DNA of 64,000 nucleotides from Puteibacter caeruleilacunae (GCA_005217565.1 SJCO01000022.1:34095-98094), one strand, 5' to 3'; positions 1 through 9,952 are shown, counted from the stretch's first letter. Notes: generated by a model from the letters alone, not told the origin. Translations and numbers: made by a program.

Positions 1-1316
1 CAGTATCTAATCGCACCGAAAAACCAGAAACCGGACGGGGAGAAAATCTGAAAGGTTTGTTTTTGGGTGATGGTGCGACTAATATTTTAGTAAATGGTGA
101 CGAGTATTTCAACATTTTTCCAGTGTGGGATTGGACTAAAATACCTGGAGTAACAGTTCCTGAATATACCAACCTGAAACCACCGCGTGAATATGGAGTT
201 CTTGGCACTTCTACTTTTACAGGTGGTGTGTCTAATGGCAAATATGGTGCTCACGTATTTGCTATGAACGATTATAACACGCAAGCAAAAAAAGCATGGT
301 TTTGTTTTGATGATGAAATTGTTTGCTTGGGTGCAGGTATATCATCGTCGGCAGAAGAAAAAATAAATACAACAGTTAATCAATGTGTTTTAGATGGAAC
401 TGTAACTGTTTCTAGTAATGAAGTTACATCAGATTTAGTTGCGGGATCTACTCAAACATATACCAATAATATTGACTGGGTATTACATGATGGTGTTGGC
501 TATTTCTTCCCACAGGGAGGAAATATTAAATTGACCAATCAAACCCAAAACGGCTCATGGAAATCTATTAATAATTTAAGATCATCACAAGCGGTTTCCA
601 AGGGTGTGTTTAAACTGTGGTTTACGCATGGGGTAAAACCCGAAGATGATAGTTATGCGTACATTGTTGCCCCTGGGATAACAAGCTCAGATGCAATGCA
701 AGCTTACAACCAAAATGCGATTGAGATATTATCTAATACAAAGGAAATTCAGGCCGTTAAACATGCAGAACTGGATATGATTCAGGTGATATTTTATAAA
801 GCAGGTTCATTAACCTCCGAAGGATGTACAATACAAACAGATAAACCATGTGCTATGGTTTTGAGTGATGTGAGTACCTCAAAAGTGAAACTGAATATTG
901 CTGATCCCAGCGAAACAAGTTCCGATATCAGAATTGATTTCAAGTCTGATAAAATAGAGGGGATGCGCCAGATTGTATGTGTGATGCCAACATCTGTTGA
1001 AACTGCAGGGAAATCAGTTGCTAAGGTTATTGATGAGAATACTCCATCTACACCTGATAATGATGACATAATAACTAATGAAGATTTAATTAAGAACATT
1101 AACGTTATTCTTTATCCCAATCCTGCCACCGAATGGGTTTACTTGAGTAATGTACCAGAGGGTACAGACATAAAGATATACTCTTTAATAGGACAGTTAG
1201 TGAAACAGGGTAAATACCATTCTGGTATTAATGTTTCTCAATTGCAAAATGGATTGTACATGTGTGTGTTCAATATTGATGGAAATCTTATAAGCTATAA
1301 GGTCTTGAAACAGTAA
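1..1316 (+). CDS. Polysaccharide lyase family 8 (chondroitin/hyaluronan lyase type), C-terminal part, with T9SS tail
   Basis: The reading frame is open from base 3, so the gene begins before the window; the TTG at 57 is internal. The visible part starts in the PL8 central beta-sandwich: GDGATNIL, NGDEYFNIFPVWDW and KIPGVT are PL8 signatures, followed by the FDDEIVCLGAGI strand. PL8 enzymes cleave chondroitin, dermatan or hyaluronan by beta-elimination, leaving 4,5-unsaturated uronic acids. The catalytic Asn/His/Tyr region lies in the missing N-terminal toroid. The last ~75 residues (YPNPATEWVYL ... GLYMCVF ... YKVLKQ) are a type IX secretion sorting domain, so the enzyme is probably secreted or surface-anchored. 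The GH88 gene at 5641 would act on its products. The family is clear; the exact substrate is not. Confidence 0.9.
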   Translation, partial: VSNRTEKPETGRGENLKGLFLGDGATNILVNGDEYFNIFPVWDWTKIPGVTVPEYTNLKPPREYGVLGTSTFTGGVSNGKYGAHVFAMNDYNTQAKKAWFCFDDEIVCLGAGISSSAEEKINTTVNQCVLDGTVTVSSNEVTSDLVAGSTQTYTNNIDWVLHDGVGYFFPQGGNIKLTNQTQNGSWKSINNLRSSQAVSKGVFKLWFTHGVKPEDDSYAYIVAPGITSSDAMQAYNQNAIEILSNTKEIQAVKHAELDMIQVIFYKAGSLTSEGCTIQTDKPCAMVLSDVSTSKVKLNIADPSETSSDIRIDFKSDKIEGMRQIVCVMPTSVETAGKSVAKVIDENTPSTPDNDDIITNEDLIKNINVILYPNPATEWVYLSNVPEGTDIKIYSLIGQLVKQGKYHSGINVSQLQNGLYMCVFNIDGNLISYKVLKQ

Positions 1317-1352
1317 GTTAAATGTTATTTGTTTTGCTGAAAAGTAATAAGG

Positions 1353-1388
1353 AAAAAGAGTGATTCTTTCTAATCACTCTTTTTTTTT
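1353..1388 (+). terminator. Rho-independent terminator, usable in both directions
   Basis: A 13-bp stem (1353-1365 with 1372-1384) closes a 6-nt loop. An A run precedes it and a T run follows it (1379-1388). It sits between the converging PL8 and hybrid regulator genes and can stop transcription from both sides. Confidence 0.85.
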
Positions 1389-1434
1389 GATTTATTCGTT
1401 GCATTATATTGGATGCTTATTTTGAGTATAAGAT

Positions 1435-4400
1435 CTATTCTTTATTTATCTTTTGTTTAGCCATGTATTCTTTTGGACTTTGATTGTAATGTTTTTTGAA
1501 ACTTCGCGTGAAATATGAGTGGGTTTTGAATCCTACCATATGTGCTACCTCATCAATGTTATATTGTCCAGTTTCAAGTAACTGAATGCCTTTTTCTAAT
1601 CGATATACCCTTACATATTCAGAAGTAGAGTAATTGGTCATCGTTTTAAGCTTACGGTGTAATTGAGAGCGGCTGATACCTATGAGGTTGATTAGCTGTT
1701 CGATATCGAATTTATCATCGTGTAAATGCTCTTCAATGATATCGTTCAGTTTTTTTAGGAAATAATTGTCCAAACCATTCATATTTGCTGATTCTCCTGT
1801 TGGTATTTTCGGGCCGAAATGTTTACGGAGATGTTCTCTTTGTGCTAATAGGTTATCGATTTGCGATAGTAATATATCATCACTGAATGGTTTTGTGATA
1901 TATGCATCTGCTCCTAATTGCATACCTGTAATATGGTTGCTACTCGAAGACAAGGCTGTTAAAAGGATTATCGGCAGATGCGAGGTCGCAATATCACTTT
2001 TAACTTTAGCACATAATTCAAACCCATTCATTTCAGGCATCATTACATCAGAAACAATAATGTCGATTGCAGTGGTTTGTAGTATATTAAGCGCAGTTAT
2101 ACCATTGTCTGCAATTTTTATTTGATAGTGTGGTTTTAAAACAGATGTAAGGTAAGTTCTTAAGTCAGGATTGTCTTCTACAATTAAAACCATTGCAGTT
2201 GATTTCTCTGTTGATTCTATTGCATCCAGATTAATGGCTTTATCAACTAACGTTGGCGTATAAGACTCTATGTAGATATTTTCACTCTCTTGTTCTATTG
2301 GCAATTGAACCACAAAACAGCTGCCTTTACCTGGGGTAGTATAAACTTGTAAGCTGCCTTTATGTAAAAGTGTAAAATCGCGACATAGTGATAATCCTAT
2401 CCCAGAGCTGTTTTTACTCAAGGTTTTTCCCTGTTCAAAACGGTCAAAAACATTTTTAAGGTCTTCGGCATCAATACCGGCTCCTTCATCTTCAACAAGA
2501 ATAGAAATTACATTAGTGGTATGTAGTTCTCCAAAACTTGCATGATGTTGATAATGTTTGTTGTATTGTAATTGGTTGCCATTTACTATTGATAGTTTAA
2601 TTTGCTTGCCATTAGGGGTGAATTTAAACGAGTTGGAAAGTAGATTGAAGATGATATAATCAAGTTTTTCCGGATCAAATTCCATATTGATTGGTTTGTC
2701 GGGATAGGACTGTACAAATGAGATGGATCTGGATTGTGCGTCGAATGAAAAATGCAAACTCCGTTCCTTAAGGAAACTAACTATATTGGCTGCTGACAGA
2801 TTTAGTTTTTCCTTGCCCTTCTCCATTTTACGGAAGTCAATGATTTGATTAATCAGCATCAGTAAACGTTCTGAATTTCGTTGAATAATATCTACCATTC
2901 CTTTTTGAGTCTCAGTTAAATTATCGGCCTGTGTTAATGATTTTGCAGGCCCTGAAATAAGAGACAGAGGTGTTTTAAATTCATGCGACACATTCGTGAA
3001 GAAACCTATCTTTAGCTCGTTAAGTTGTTCTTCTTGTTTGTGTTGTATCGTTTGAATTAGGATCTCATTTCTCAGTTTCGCTCTAACTTTTATAGTACGG
3101 ATTAGAAAATATATAGCAATGGATAATAATATGAAATAAACAATGTAGGCGATGTTTGTCGCATACAGTGGTCTGGAAATGATTATTTGCACTCGTGCTG
3201 GTTTGAGACACCAGATACCATCATTATTACAACTCTTTACTTCAAAAATGTACGTGCCCCAACTCAGATTGGCAAACAAAGCGGTTGCCGTTTGGTCCGA
3301 CTCTATCCATTCATCGTAGTAATTTACCAGTCTGTATTGAAAACGATTTTTTTCTGGTAACAAGTAGTTATCTGATGTAAAATCAAAGCGTAGCGTTGTT
3401 TCTTCGGGTGATAGAATTAGTTTATTATCAGTTGAATCGATACTCGTAAAAAAAGGATAAAGGTGCTTGTTATTATTAATAATGATATCACTAATCATAA
3501 CTTTAGGAGGACGAATATTTATCTTAACCTTATTGGCTGCCACTGTTGTAAAACCATTGGTGCCGCCAAAATACAATAAACTATCCTGATCCATAAATAC
3601 AGCCTGAGGATTGAACCAAAGTCCTTGAATACCATCAGATAGACCAAATTTCCTTGCACTTTTAAACTCTGGTTTATACAAAATTAATCCATTGCTAGAG
3701 GTAATCCAGATGTGATGGTTATGATCTTCTAAAATGCCATAAACTGATTCATCTTTGAGAAATTGGTTTGCATGAAATGGCGTGAATGTATCATTTTGGG
3801 GATCGTATATTTTTAGGCCTGTCTTAGTGCCAATCCATATTTGTCCATTACCTACTTCCTTAATGCAGTATATCAAACCGTTAAAGCCAGCCTGGGCATT
3901 TTTGTTTTGTGCATTACCTTGAAAAGGAATGCACTTAATATCTTCAACTGTTCCTATCCATAAATTGGAATGAGAATCAACAAGTATTGGTCGAATAAAT
4001 AATGATTTATTGGGAATCCCTTCAGGAAACAATGTAGATTGAAAAGAGATTTTACGGGTTTTATAGTTATAAAAGTTTAGTCCTTCACCTTGCGTGCCAA
4101 TCCATACTCCAGTCTCCGTGGGACAAAGAGAAAAAACCTCATGACCTGAGATATGCTTACCATCTTCAGGACCATAAGTAAAGTGTTTGTATTTTGATTC
4201 TCCGACAGCTTTATACCAAAGCCCATTGTCTTTTGTTGCTACCCAATGACCTTTCATTTTATCAATACATTGGTGCTTGATGTTAAATGAAGACTGCGCT
4301 TGGTTTAACGACACTTGAGAAAAGGTACCTGTTTTCTTATGGAAGCGATTAAGTCCTCCTTTTTCTGTTCCTACATAAACCTGGTCCCCTTGATCCTGAG

Positions 4401-5460
4401 TGAAGCAACTAACAATGTTATTGGAAATAGATGAAGGATCTTTGGTGTGAGAATAATTGATAAACTGATTGTTGGCTTTGTGGTAGTAACTAAGACCTCC
4501 CGCCCAGGTTCCTATCCAGATCCCGTTTTGACGATCTTCATAGATTTCAAATATTGAAGAATGTGGTAATCCTTCTTTTTTATAATTGTCAATCCATGTT
4601 AATTTATCTCCTTTTTTTTGTGCGAATAAACCATGGTAAGTAGATACCCATAATGTCCCATCTTGATCTTTAATTACTTTTCGAATATCCCAGATATCGT
4701 GAGAAACACCGATTGCTTTGTTAAAATTATAGTCTTTAACAAGCGAACCATCTAAATTATATTGCTTTAAGCCAATGCGCGTATAGCCTACCCACAAGTG
4801 TTGGTTATCTTTATAAATGGATGTCACTTTATTGTTCTGGGCATTCAGGAATAGTTCCGGTTCCCAATTGTCAGATGTAACTTTGTAAATACTTCCCTGT
4901 TGGGTTCCAATCCAAAGCGTATTGTCAATGTCAAAATAAAAGTGAACAGGTGTTTCGCTATTATCTATGGTTAGACGTTTTATATAGCCTGTTTTACTAT
5001 TGATTTTACCAATGCCAAACTGATCTGCTATCCAAATATTACCATGTCGATCATTTGCCATGTAATATATAAGAGGCGTGGCAATTGAACCGCTATCATC
5101 ATGATAATTAAATCTTTTAAAGAGTTGAGTTGATTTATCCAAAACACAAAGCTGGGTAAGCATAGCTACCCATAATTTGCCATTGCTATCAATTGCAAGT
5201 GATAGTATGACGGCTTGCTTTAAACATTTGCTTTTATCTGGTTCATTACTGAACAGATTTTTACTCTGGATATTATATTTAAGTAATCCATGATTGGTCC
5301 CAACCCAAATAATATCTTGTTGATCTTGTATAATTGCATTTACCGATTCTGATGATAATCCACCCGGAGGCGACATGCGACGAAAAGTAAAATCAGTATC
5401 ATTACTTGCCCCTCGGAGTCCAATGCAGCACAATATTATTAGCAAAAAAAATGGTCTCAT
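1435..5460 (-). CDS. Hybrid two-component system regulator (HTCS), glycan sensor
   Basis: This 1341-residue protein combines sensor kinase and regulator in one chain. Order: signal peptide; two seven-bladed Reg_prop beta-propellers (to about residue 690, many W[IV]GT repeats); Y_Y_Y domain (~690-765); one membrane helix near 780; HisKA with SHEFKTPLS and phospho-acceptor His826; HATPase (GAGID and SGIGLSLC boxes); receiver domain with acceptor Asp1138 in VSDVMMPEMNG; C-terminal AraC-type HTH (~1240-1335). HTCS proteins bind oligosaccharides in the periplasm and activate PUL transcription. Its position between a PL8 lyase and a GH88 hydrolase suggests that it senses unsaturated chondroitin- or hyaluronan-type disaccharides; that is inference. 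It is transcribed away from the GH88 gene. Confidence 0.95.
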   Translation of the reverse strand: MRPFFLLIILCCIGLRGASNDTDFTFRRMSPPGGLSSESVNAIIQDQQDIIWVGTNHGLLKYNIQSKNLFSNEPDKSKCLKQAVILSLAIDSNGKLWVAMLTQLCVLDKSTQLFKRFNYHDDSGSIATPLIYYMANDRHGNIWIADQFGIGKINSKTGYIKRLTIDNSETPVHFYFDIDNTLWIGTQQGSIYKVTSDNWEPELFLNAQNNKVTSIYKDNQHLWVGYTRIGLKQYNLDGSLVKDYNFNKAIGVSHDIWDIRKVIKDQDGTLWVSTYHGLFAQKKGDKLTWIDNYKKEGLPHSSIFEIYEDRQNGIWIGTWAGGLSYYHKANNQFINYSHTKDPSSISNNIVSCFTQDQGDQVYVGTEKGGLNRFHKKTGTFSQVSLNQAQSSFNIKHQCIDKMKGHWVATKDNGLWYKAVGESKYKHFTYGPEDGKHISGHEVFSLCPTETGVWIGTQGEGLNFYNYKTRKISFQSTLFPEGIPNKSLFIRPILVDSHSNLWIGTVEDIKCIPFQGNAQNKNAQAGFNGLIYCIKEVGNGQIWIGTKTGLKIYDPQNDTFTPFHANQFLKDESVYGILEDHNHHIWITSSNGLILYKPEFKSARKFGLSDGIQGLWFNPQAVFMDQDSLLYFGGTNGFTTVAANKVKINIRPPKVMISDIIINNNKHLYPFFTSIDSTDNKLILSPEETTLRFDFTSDNYLLPEKNRFQYRLVNYYDEWIESDQTATALFANLSWGTYIFEVKSCNNDGIWCLKPARVQIIISRPLYATNIAYIVYFILLSIAIYFLIRTIKVRAKLRNEILIQTIQHKQEEQLNELKIGFFTNVSHEFKTPLSLISGPAKSLTQADNLTETQKGMVDIIQRNSERLLMLINQIIDFRKMEKGKEKLNLSAANIVSFLKERSLHFSFDAQSRSISFVQSYPDKPINMEFDPEKLDYIIFNLLSNSFKFTPNGKQIKLSIVNGNQLQYNKHYQHHASFGELHTTNVISILVEDEGAGIDAEDLKNVFDRFEQGKTLSKNSSGIGLSLCRDFTLLHKGSLQVYTTPGKGSCFVVQLPIEQESENIYIESYTPTLVDKAINLDAIESTEKSTAMVLIVEDNPDLRTYLTSVLKPHYQIKIADNGITALNILQTTAIDIIVSDVMMPEMNGFELCAKVKSDIATSHLPIILLTALSSSSNHITGMQLGADAYITKPFSDDILLSQIDNLLAQREHLRKHFGPKIPTGESANMNGLDNYFLKKLNDIIEEHLHDDKFDIEQLINLIGISRSQLHRKLKTMTNYSTSEYVRVYRLEKGIQLLETGQYNIDEVAHMVGFKTHSYFTRSFKKHYNQSPKEYMAKQKINKE

Positions 5461-5640
5461 ATACCTTTGTTTTATACAAATTTAGTTGATTTTTTATTTC
5501 TAAACTTATAGTAATGTTGTGCTTATGAAATATGTAGTCAATAATGCAATAATAATGAAAGAACCTGCAACATGTGTGAAAAGAATTTAAGTGGTCTGCT
5601 GCTAATTTTATTGTCAGATATAAATAAAATTAATGCGATT

Positions 5641-6846
5641 ATGAGAATTTATAAAAGACCCTTTCTTTTTCTGAGTATTGCAATACTAATGAATGCATGT
5701 CAACCGAAAGAATCAAAAGTTGCTATGGTAAAAAAGAATATTGCCCATGCTTCGGCTCAAATCGGACTGCAGTTAGATGCAATTCGAGAAACAGGAAAAA
5801 TTTTAAATCCTTATACCATTAATAAAGATCTAACAACTCGATATGTCGGTATTCAGGACTGGACGAGTGGATTTTTCCCGGGAACGATGTGGTACATGTA
5901 TGAGCATACTGGGGATGATAAGTGGAAAGAATATGGAATTGAATTAACTGAGTCGTTGGAGGATGTTCAATATATTAAATGGCATCATGATGTTGGCTTT
6001 ATGATTGGGTGCAGTTATGGAAATGCATACCGTTTGACAGGAAATAAAGACTATGCTAAAGTGATTGTTCAAGCATCAAAATCATTAATTAGCCGTTTCC
6101 GAGATAAGCCAGGCATTATACAATCGTGGGATACAACCAATGATTGGATAATAAGTCGTGGATGGAAATGTCCGGTGATCATTGATAATATGATGAACTT
6201 AGAAATGCTATTTGAAGCAACGCGTTTAACCGGAGATTCTACTTATTTTGATATTGCAGTGAGACATGCAAATACAACAATGCAACATCACTTCCGAAAA
6301 GATTATAGTTCCTGGCATGTTGTTGATTATGATATTATATCAGGAAATGTGCGTCAGAAAAATACAGCACAAGGATATTCTGATGATTCAGCATGGGCCA
6401 GGGGACAAGCGTGGGGATTGTATGGTTATACTGTTTGTTACCGCGAAACCAAGAATCCAGAATACTTGGAGTTGGCCGAGAATATCGCAAACTATATCCT
6501 CAATCATCCAAATATTCCGGAAGATTTAGTCCCATACTGGGATTATAATGCTCCTAATATTCCCAACGAATTGCGTGATGCTTCCGCTGCTGCTATTACT
6601 GCTTCTGCATTGTATGAGTTATCTGACTACTCCAGCAAAAAAGAATATTACATTGAAAAAGCCTATAAGATTATGAAGTCTTTGTCTTCGCCGGTTTATA
6701 GAGCTGAAATAGGTGAAAACAATTTCTTTTTATTGCAGCATTCTGTAGGGAGTATTCCTCATGGTGCCGAAATTGACGTGCCACTTAATTATGCTGATTA
6801 TTATTATTTGGAAGCATTGAAACGGATGAAGGAGCTTATGAGATAG
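5641..6846 (+). CDS. GH88 unsaturated glucuronyl hydrolase (lipoprotein)
   Basis: The enzyme removes the 4,5-unsaturated uronic acid left on the non-reducing end by polysaccharide lyases. The ATG at 5641 is preferred over the upstream one at 5572 because it starts directly with a lipoprotein signal (MRIYKRPFLF...MNAC, Cys20). The 401-residue mature size fits GH88. The two catalytic aspartates are in WHHDVGF (Asp117) and IIDNMMNLEML (Asp182), with spacing close to that in characterised members. The aromatic motifs DWTSGFFPG and the SAWARGQAW box are also present. It is divergent from the hybrid regulator, which probably controls it, and acts downstream of the PL8 lyase. Specificity for chondroitin- or hyaluronan-type disaccharides is inferred from context. 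Confidence 0.93.
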   Translation: MRIYKRPFLFLSIAILMNACQPKESKVAMVKKNIAHASAQIGLQLDAIRETGKILNPYTINKDLTTRYVGIQDWTSGFFPGTMWYMYEHTGDDKWKEYGIELTESLEDVQYIKWHHDVGFMIGCSYGNAYRLTGNKDYAKVIVQASKSLISRFRDKPGIIQSWDTTNDWIISRGWKCPVIIDNMMNLEMLFEATRLTGDSTYFDIAVRHANTTMQHHFRKDYSSWHVVDYDIISGNVRQKNTAQGYSDDSAWARGQAWGLYGYTVCYRETKNPEYLELAENIANYILNHPNIPEDLVPYWDYNAPNIPNELRDASAAAITASALYELSDYSSKKEYYIEKAYKIMKSLSSPVYRAEIGENNFFLLQHSVGSIPHGAEIDVPLNYADYYYLEALKRMKELMR

Positions 6847-6869
6847 AGACTTTTATTCATCTAAGAATT

Positions 6870-6904
6870 CCCCCATTAAGCGTTATAATAACCTTAATTG
6901 GGGG
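6870..6904. terminator. Hairpin between converging genes, possible terminator
   Basis: CCCCCATTAAG (6870-6880) pairs with CTTAATTGGGGG (6893-6904) with one bulged base. No T run follows, so it may act as a weak terminator or only as an mRNA 3' stabiliser between the GH88 gene and the converging HTH/HA gene. Confidence 0.5.
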
Positions 6905-7022
6905 AGACTATTCTAGTAGGGTTTAATCCCAAAAACTATCTTGATGTTAAGTGCTTTCTGGATCTTATTGAGCAGGAATATTGTTAGATCTTGCTGTCAG
7001 TTTCTATGCGGTAAACCAATCA

Positions 7023-8279
7023 TCAAACCGGTCTTTCTGGCGAGGCCACCGTTTTTTCCCGTCCAACCTTTTTACCGTTTTCGTCAATACCATTATCTTC
7101 ATAAAAGTCGATCTCATATAGCTTTTCAAGCTGTTCAAGTGTTAAATGGTCTAACTTTCGCTTTAGAGCATTAGTCCAGGTACCTAAAGCCGAATGGTTA
7201 CAATCTTTTTGGGAAACAAAGCTGGTACCAAATTTCTTTTTATAAGCTTTTAGCTCTTCAATTCTAACAAACCATTGTTTATAGGCTTCTGCCTTCTTGA
7301 TTTTTACAGATGCATTAGATGCCCAGTCGAAACCAATTTCGTCAAGTAACTGTTTATGTTCCGGAGACATTGTCTTTTTAGTGAGCCTTTGCTCTTGTTC
7401 AAAATCGATTAACTGCTTACTGGCACCATAAGTTGGACAAACGATCAAATGACCATGTTTTTTCTTAAACTCAATCAGTTGGGCATACTGTTCTTTCCAA
7501 ATACTTATTGTTTGATGCTTCAAATCGACACCAATCTGTTTAAATTGTATTACTCTAGTATAACTCAACTTGCCCTCCCAATACAATTTACGATGGTGAT
7601 ACAACCATTCATTTAGATGTTTGTATTTTGAGTGGACGGATACATATGTGTGGCCGTATTTCGCTTTAAAATCTTCAAGCCTTTTATACATTTCATCCCA
7701 ATTTTTATCATTTTGGCGGAAATTGAATCCTAGTAATTTAAGTAGATTCACTCTTGCTGGCTCTAACTCTTTATACTTATATTGTTGTCGTACCTTAGCA
7801 ATCCAATTGCCTATGTTATCCATGTCCTTACATGTAGTAGTAATATTGCAATGTCCATTTTTATGAATAAAGTCTCGCAGGGAAAGTATTCGTTTTATCC
7901 ATTTTTTCTCATGCGGATTATTCATATCATGCGTCTTCTTATATTCCTTGATTGTCTTATTGAGCCATTCTTCCTCTGTTTTATCTGTAAAATTGGGGCG
8001 TTGTTTAATGATATTATCGCATCGCATCAGGTCAACCCCTAAGGCAGTCTCCATTGTTACGATATTCTCTAACGTAAGGTCGTATGAACCATTCAGGCAG
8101 TAAGTAGTCTGGAAAAGTGATTTCCCCATCTCCTCAGCAAATTGTTCCATCGACCATCCTTTCAGGATCAGTGTATGGTTAACTTTATTGATAACAGCTT
8201 TTGTTTTTGTATCAAATTTTTCCTCAATAGAAGTATTGAATTTCTCAGTTGAAACCTGTGTTGTATTTTTATTCTTCAT
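7023..8279 (-). CDS. HTH plus helicase-associated (HA) repeat protein, paralogue 1
   Basis: This 418-residue protein has no helicase motifs (no Walker A or DEAD box). After a short leader, residues ~30-85 resemble an XRE-type HTH (GWSMEQFAEEMGK ... LTLENIVTMETALGVDL). Four helicase-associated repeats (PF03457-like, about 65 residues each) follow, marked by W...L..FK...GH....... and ending in ...LLGFNF or ...QIGVDL. HA repeats are small helical modules thought to bind nucleic acid. The protein is a close paralogue of the gene immediately upstream (8356-9660); the pair looks like a tandem duplication. The C-terminus is hydrophilic (KKVGREKTV). The function is unknown; a DNA-binding regulator of the surrounding island is plausible. 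Confidence 0.75.
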   Translation of the reverse strand: MKNKNTTQVSTEKFNTSIEEKFDTKTKAVINKVNHTLILKGWSMEQFAEEMGKSLFQTTYCLNGSYDLTLENIVTMETALGVDLMRCDNIIKQRPNFTDKTEEEWLNKTIKEYKKTHDMNNPHEKKWIKRILSLRDFIHKNGHCNITTTCKDMDNIGNWIAKVRQQYKYKELEPARVNLLKLLGFNFRQNDKNWDEMYKRLEDFKAKYGHTYVSVHSKYKHLNEWLYHHRKLYWEGKLSYTRVIQFKQIGVDLKHQTISIWKEQYAQLIEFKKKHGHLIVCPTYGASKQLIDFEQEQRLTKKTMSPEHKQLLDEIGFDWASNASVKIKKAEAYKQWFVRIEELKAYKKKFGTSFVSQKDCNHSALGTWTNALKRKLDHLTLEQLEKLYEIDFYEDNGIDENGKKVGREKTVASPERPV

Positions 8280-8355
8280 AACAATAGATGTAGTAACATT
8301 ATGATATTTTGTTGCTCAATGCAGCGCTATACCGAGTAACTGGAAAGATAAGCGC

Positions 8356-9660
8356 CTACTTTCCAGCCTTTCTGCCCTTCCCAGCCTTTCTGCCCTTTCC
8401 AGGCTTTTTAACCTTTCTAGTCTCTGTAATACTTTCACCGTTTTCATCGATTTGGTTATCTTTAAAAAAGTCGATTTCCTTGAGCATCTCAATCTGTTCA
8501 GTCGTTAATTTATTTAATTTCAATTTTCGCTTTTGTAGATAGATCCAATTCATAATATACCCGTCGACATCGGTTCTATTGTAAAAACAGCTGGTGCCAA
8601 ATTCCTTTTTTAAAGTTTTCAATTCTTTAAACCGAGCAAGCCATAGTTGATGGTTTTTCTCATTGAGGATTTGTGCAAATACCTTTCTCTTAGGCTCCCA
8701 GTCGAAACCAATTTCATCAAGTAAGCGTTCATGTTCCTGTGATATTACAAAGCCCCTTTTATCATTTCTTTGTTTTTGAACAAAGTAGATTAGTTGCTTA
8801 TTAGCACCATAATATGGGCAAATATTCACATGCCCATTTTTTTTCTTGAATTCAACCAATTGGGCATATCTTTCGTCCCAAATTCTCATTGTTTGATGCT
8901 TCAAATCGACACCAATCTGTTTAAATTGAGAGAGTTTTACATCATTGAGCTTGCCCTTCCTGTACGATATACGAATAGCTTCCAACCAGGAATGAAGTTG
9001 TTTGTATTCCGGGTTTGTGGGTACATTTGTGTGGCCGTATTTTGCTTTAAAGTTTTCAAGTTGTTTAAGCATTGCCTCCCATCTTGCATCCAGCACATTG
9101 AAAGTGAATCCAATTAATTGAAGTAGATTTTCTTTTGCAGGTTCTAAATTTCCTTTATTATATTTGGCTCTATTTGTGGAAATCCATAGCCTTAAATTAT
9201 CCATTTCCTTAGATGCAGTAGGAATATTACAATGTCCATTTTTTTGTTTAAAGTCAACCATAGCAATAAATCTCGTAATCCATTTTTGCTCAAAAAAATT
9301 TTGCATATTATGAGTATTCTTATACTCCTTTATTGCGTAAGCAATCTTCTCGGCTTCTGTTTTTTGTGATAAATTATGGTATCCTACAGAGGTGTGTTCG
9401 CAGTGCATAAGGTTGGTCCCTAAGGCAGCCTCCATTGTCGAGATTTGTTTAAATGTAAGGTTATGGCAACCATTTATCCAAGAGGTAACCTCTTCAGGTG
9501 TTTTCCTCATTATCTCGGCAAATTGTTCCATCGACCAGCCTTTCTTTGCCAGTATATGTTTTGCATTATTGGCAATCGCTTTTGCTTTCCTTTCGAGTTT
9601 TTCCTCAATAGCAACTCTGGATTCTTTAATAGAATCTTGTGTGTTAATTTTATTCTCCAT
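8356..9660 (-). CDS. HTH plus helicase-associated (HA) repeat protein, paralogue 2
   Basis: This 434-residue protein has the same architecture as its neighbour: an XRE-like HTH (GWSMEQFAEIMRK ... FKQISTMEAALGTNLM), then four HA repeats. One long block (FKQIGVDLKHQTM) is nearly identical between the two. The C-terminus differs. It ends in a Lys/Gly-rich tail (KPGKGRKAGKGRKAGK) encoded by an 18-bp direct repeat at 8363-8398, a simple basic extension that could contact nucleic acid. A six-unit 10-bp repeat array lies about 40 bp upstream of the start and could be its own operator. No helicase core is fused or adjacent. The domain call is solid, the role unknown. Confidence 0.75.
   Translation of the reverse strand: MENKINTQDSIKESRVAIEEKLERKAKAIANNAKHILAKKGWSMEQFAEIMRKTPEEVTSWINGCHNLTFKQISTMEAALGTNLMHCEHTSVGYHNLSQKTEAEKIAYAIKEYKNTHNMQNFFEQKWITRFIAMVDFKQKNGHCNIPTASKEMDNLRLWISTNRAKYNKGNLEPAKENLLQLIGFTFNVLDARWEAMLKQLENFKAKYGHTNVPTNPEYKQLHSWLEAIRISYRKGKLNDVKLSQFKQIGVDLKHQTMRIWDERYAQLVEFKKKNGHVNICPYYGANKQLIYFVQKQRNDKRGFVISQEHERLLDEIGFDWEPKRKVFAQILNEKNHQLWLARFKELKTLKKEFGTSCFYNRTDVDGYIMNWIYLQKRKLKLNKLTTEQIEMLKEIDFFKDNQIDENGESITETRKVKKPGKGRKAGKGRKAGK
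8363..8398 (+). repeat. 18-bp tandem repeat coding the basic tail of the HA protein
   Basis: Two nearly identical 18-bp units (CCAGCCTTTCTGCCCTTY) are followed by a partial third one. Read on the minus strand they encode the repeated GKGRKA tail. The other paralogue lacks this tract, so it is a recent local expansion. Confidence 0.8.
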
Positions 9661-9700
9661 AATAAAAGTAGTAACAATTAATCATGTAGTTGCTAAAGAC

Positions 9701-9760
9701 GGAGCGAGGCAGAGTGAGGCAGAGCAAAGCAGAGCTAGACAGAGCGGGGCAGAGCAAAGC
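9701..9760 (+). repeat. Six phased 10-bp direct repeats upstream of the HTH/HA gene
   Basis: Six units with no spacers follow a consensus of AGAGCRARGC (for example AGAGTGAGGC, AGAGCAAAGC, AGAGCGGGGC). The period equals about one helical turn, placing every unit on the same DNA face. The array ends about 40-100 bp before the start of the paralogue 2 gene, a fitting place for an operator bound cooperatively by an HTH protein. Confidence 0.85.
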
Positions 9761-9927
9761 AACTAATAAAATGATTACCAAAATTAATAACAAGATATGA
9801 TGATCGCAAATTTTATAATAATCTGTGGTGATGGTTCTGCCCTTTGGGGCAGATAATGTCTCTAGAAAAAGGTATGTAACCACACAAATATATTTCCCGA
9901 TTTTTGTTGGGGGTATACGTTTTAACC

Positions 9928-9952
9928 CTGGAATCGCTGACGCTCTTCCAGG
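9928..9952. repeat. Inverted repeat adjoining the REP-like repeats
   Basis: CCTGGAA and TTCCAGG arms surround the short core TCGCTGACGCTC. It directly precedes the first copy of the direct repeat and looks like part of the same structured extragenic family. Confidence 0.7.

Noticed and set aside
5477..5484. TAAATTTG as -7 promoter of the first hybrid regulator (minus strand)
   Set aside because: Consensus fits but it would leave only about 12 nt of leader and there is no -33 element.
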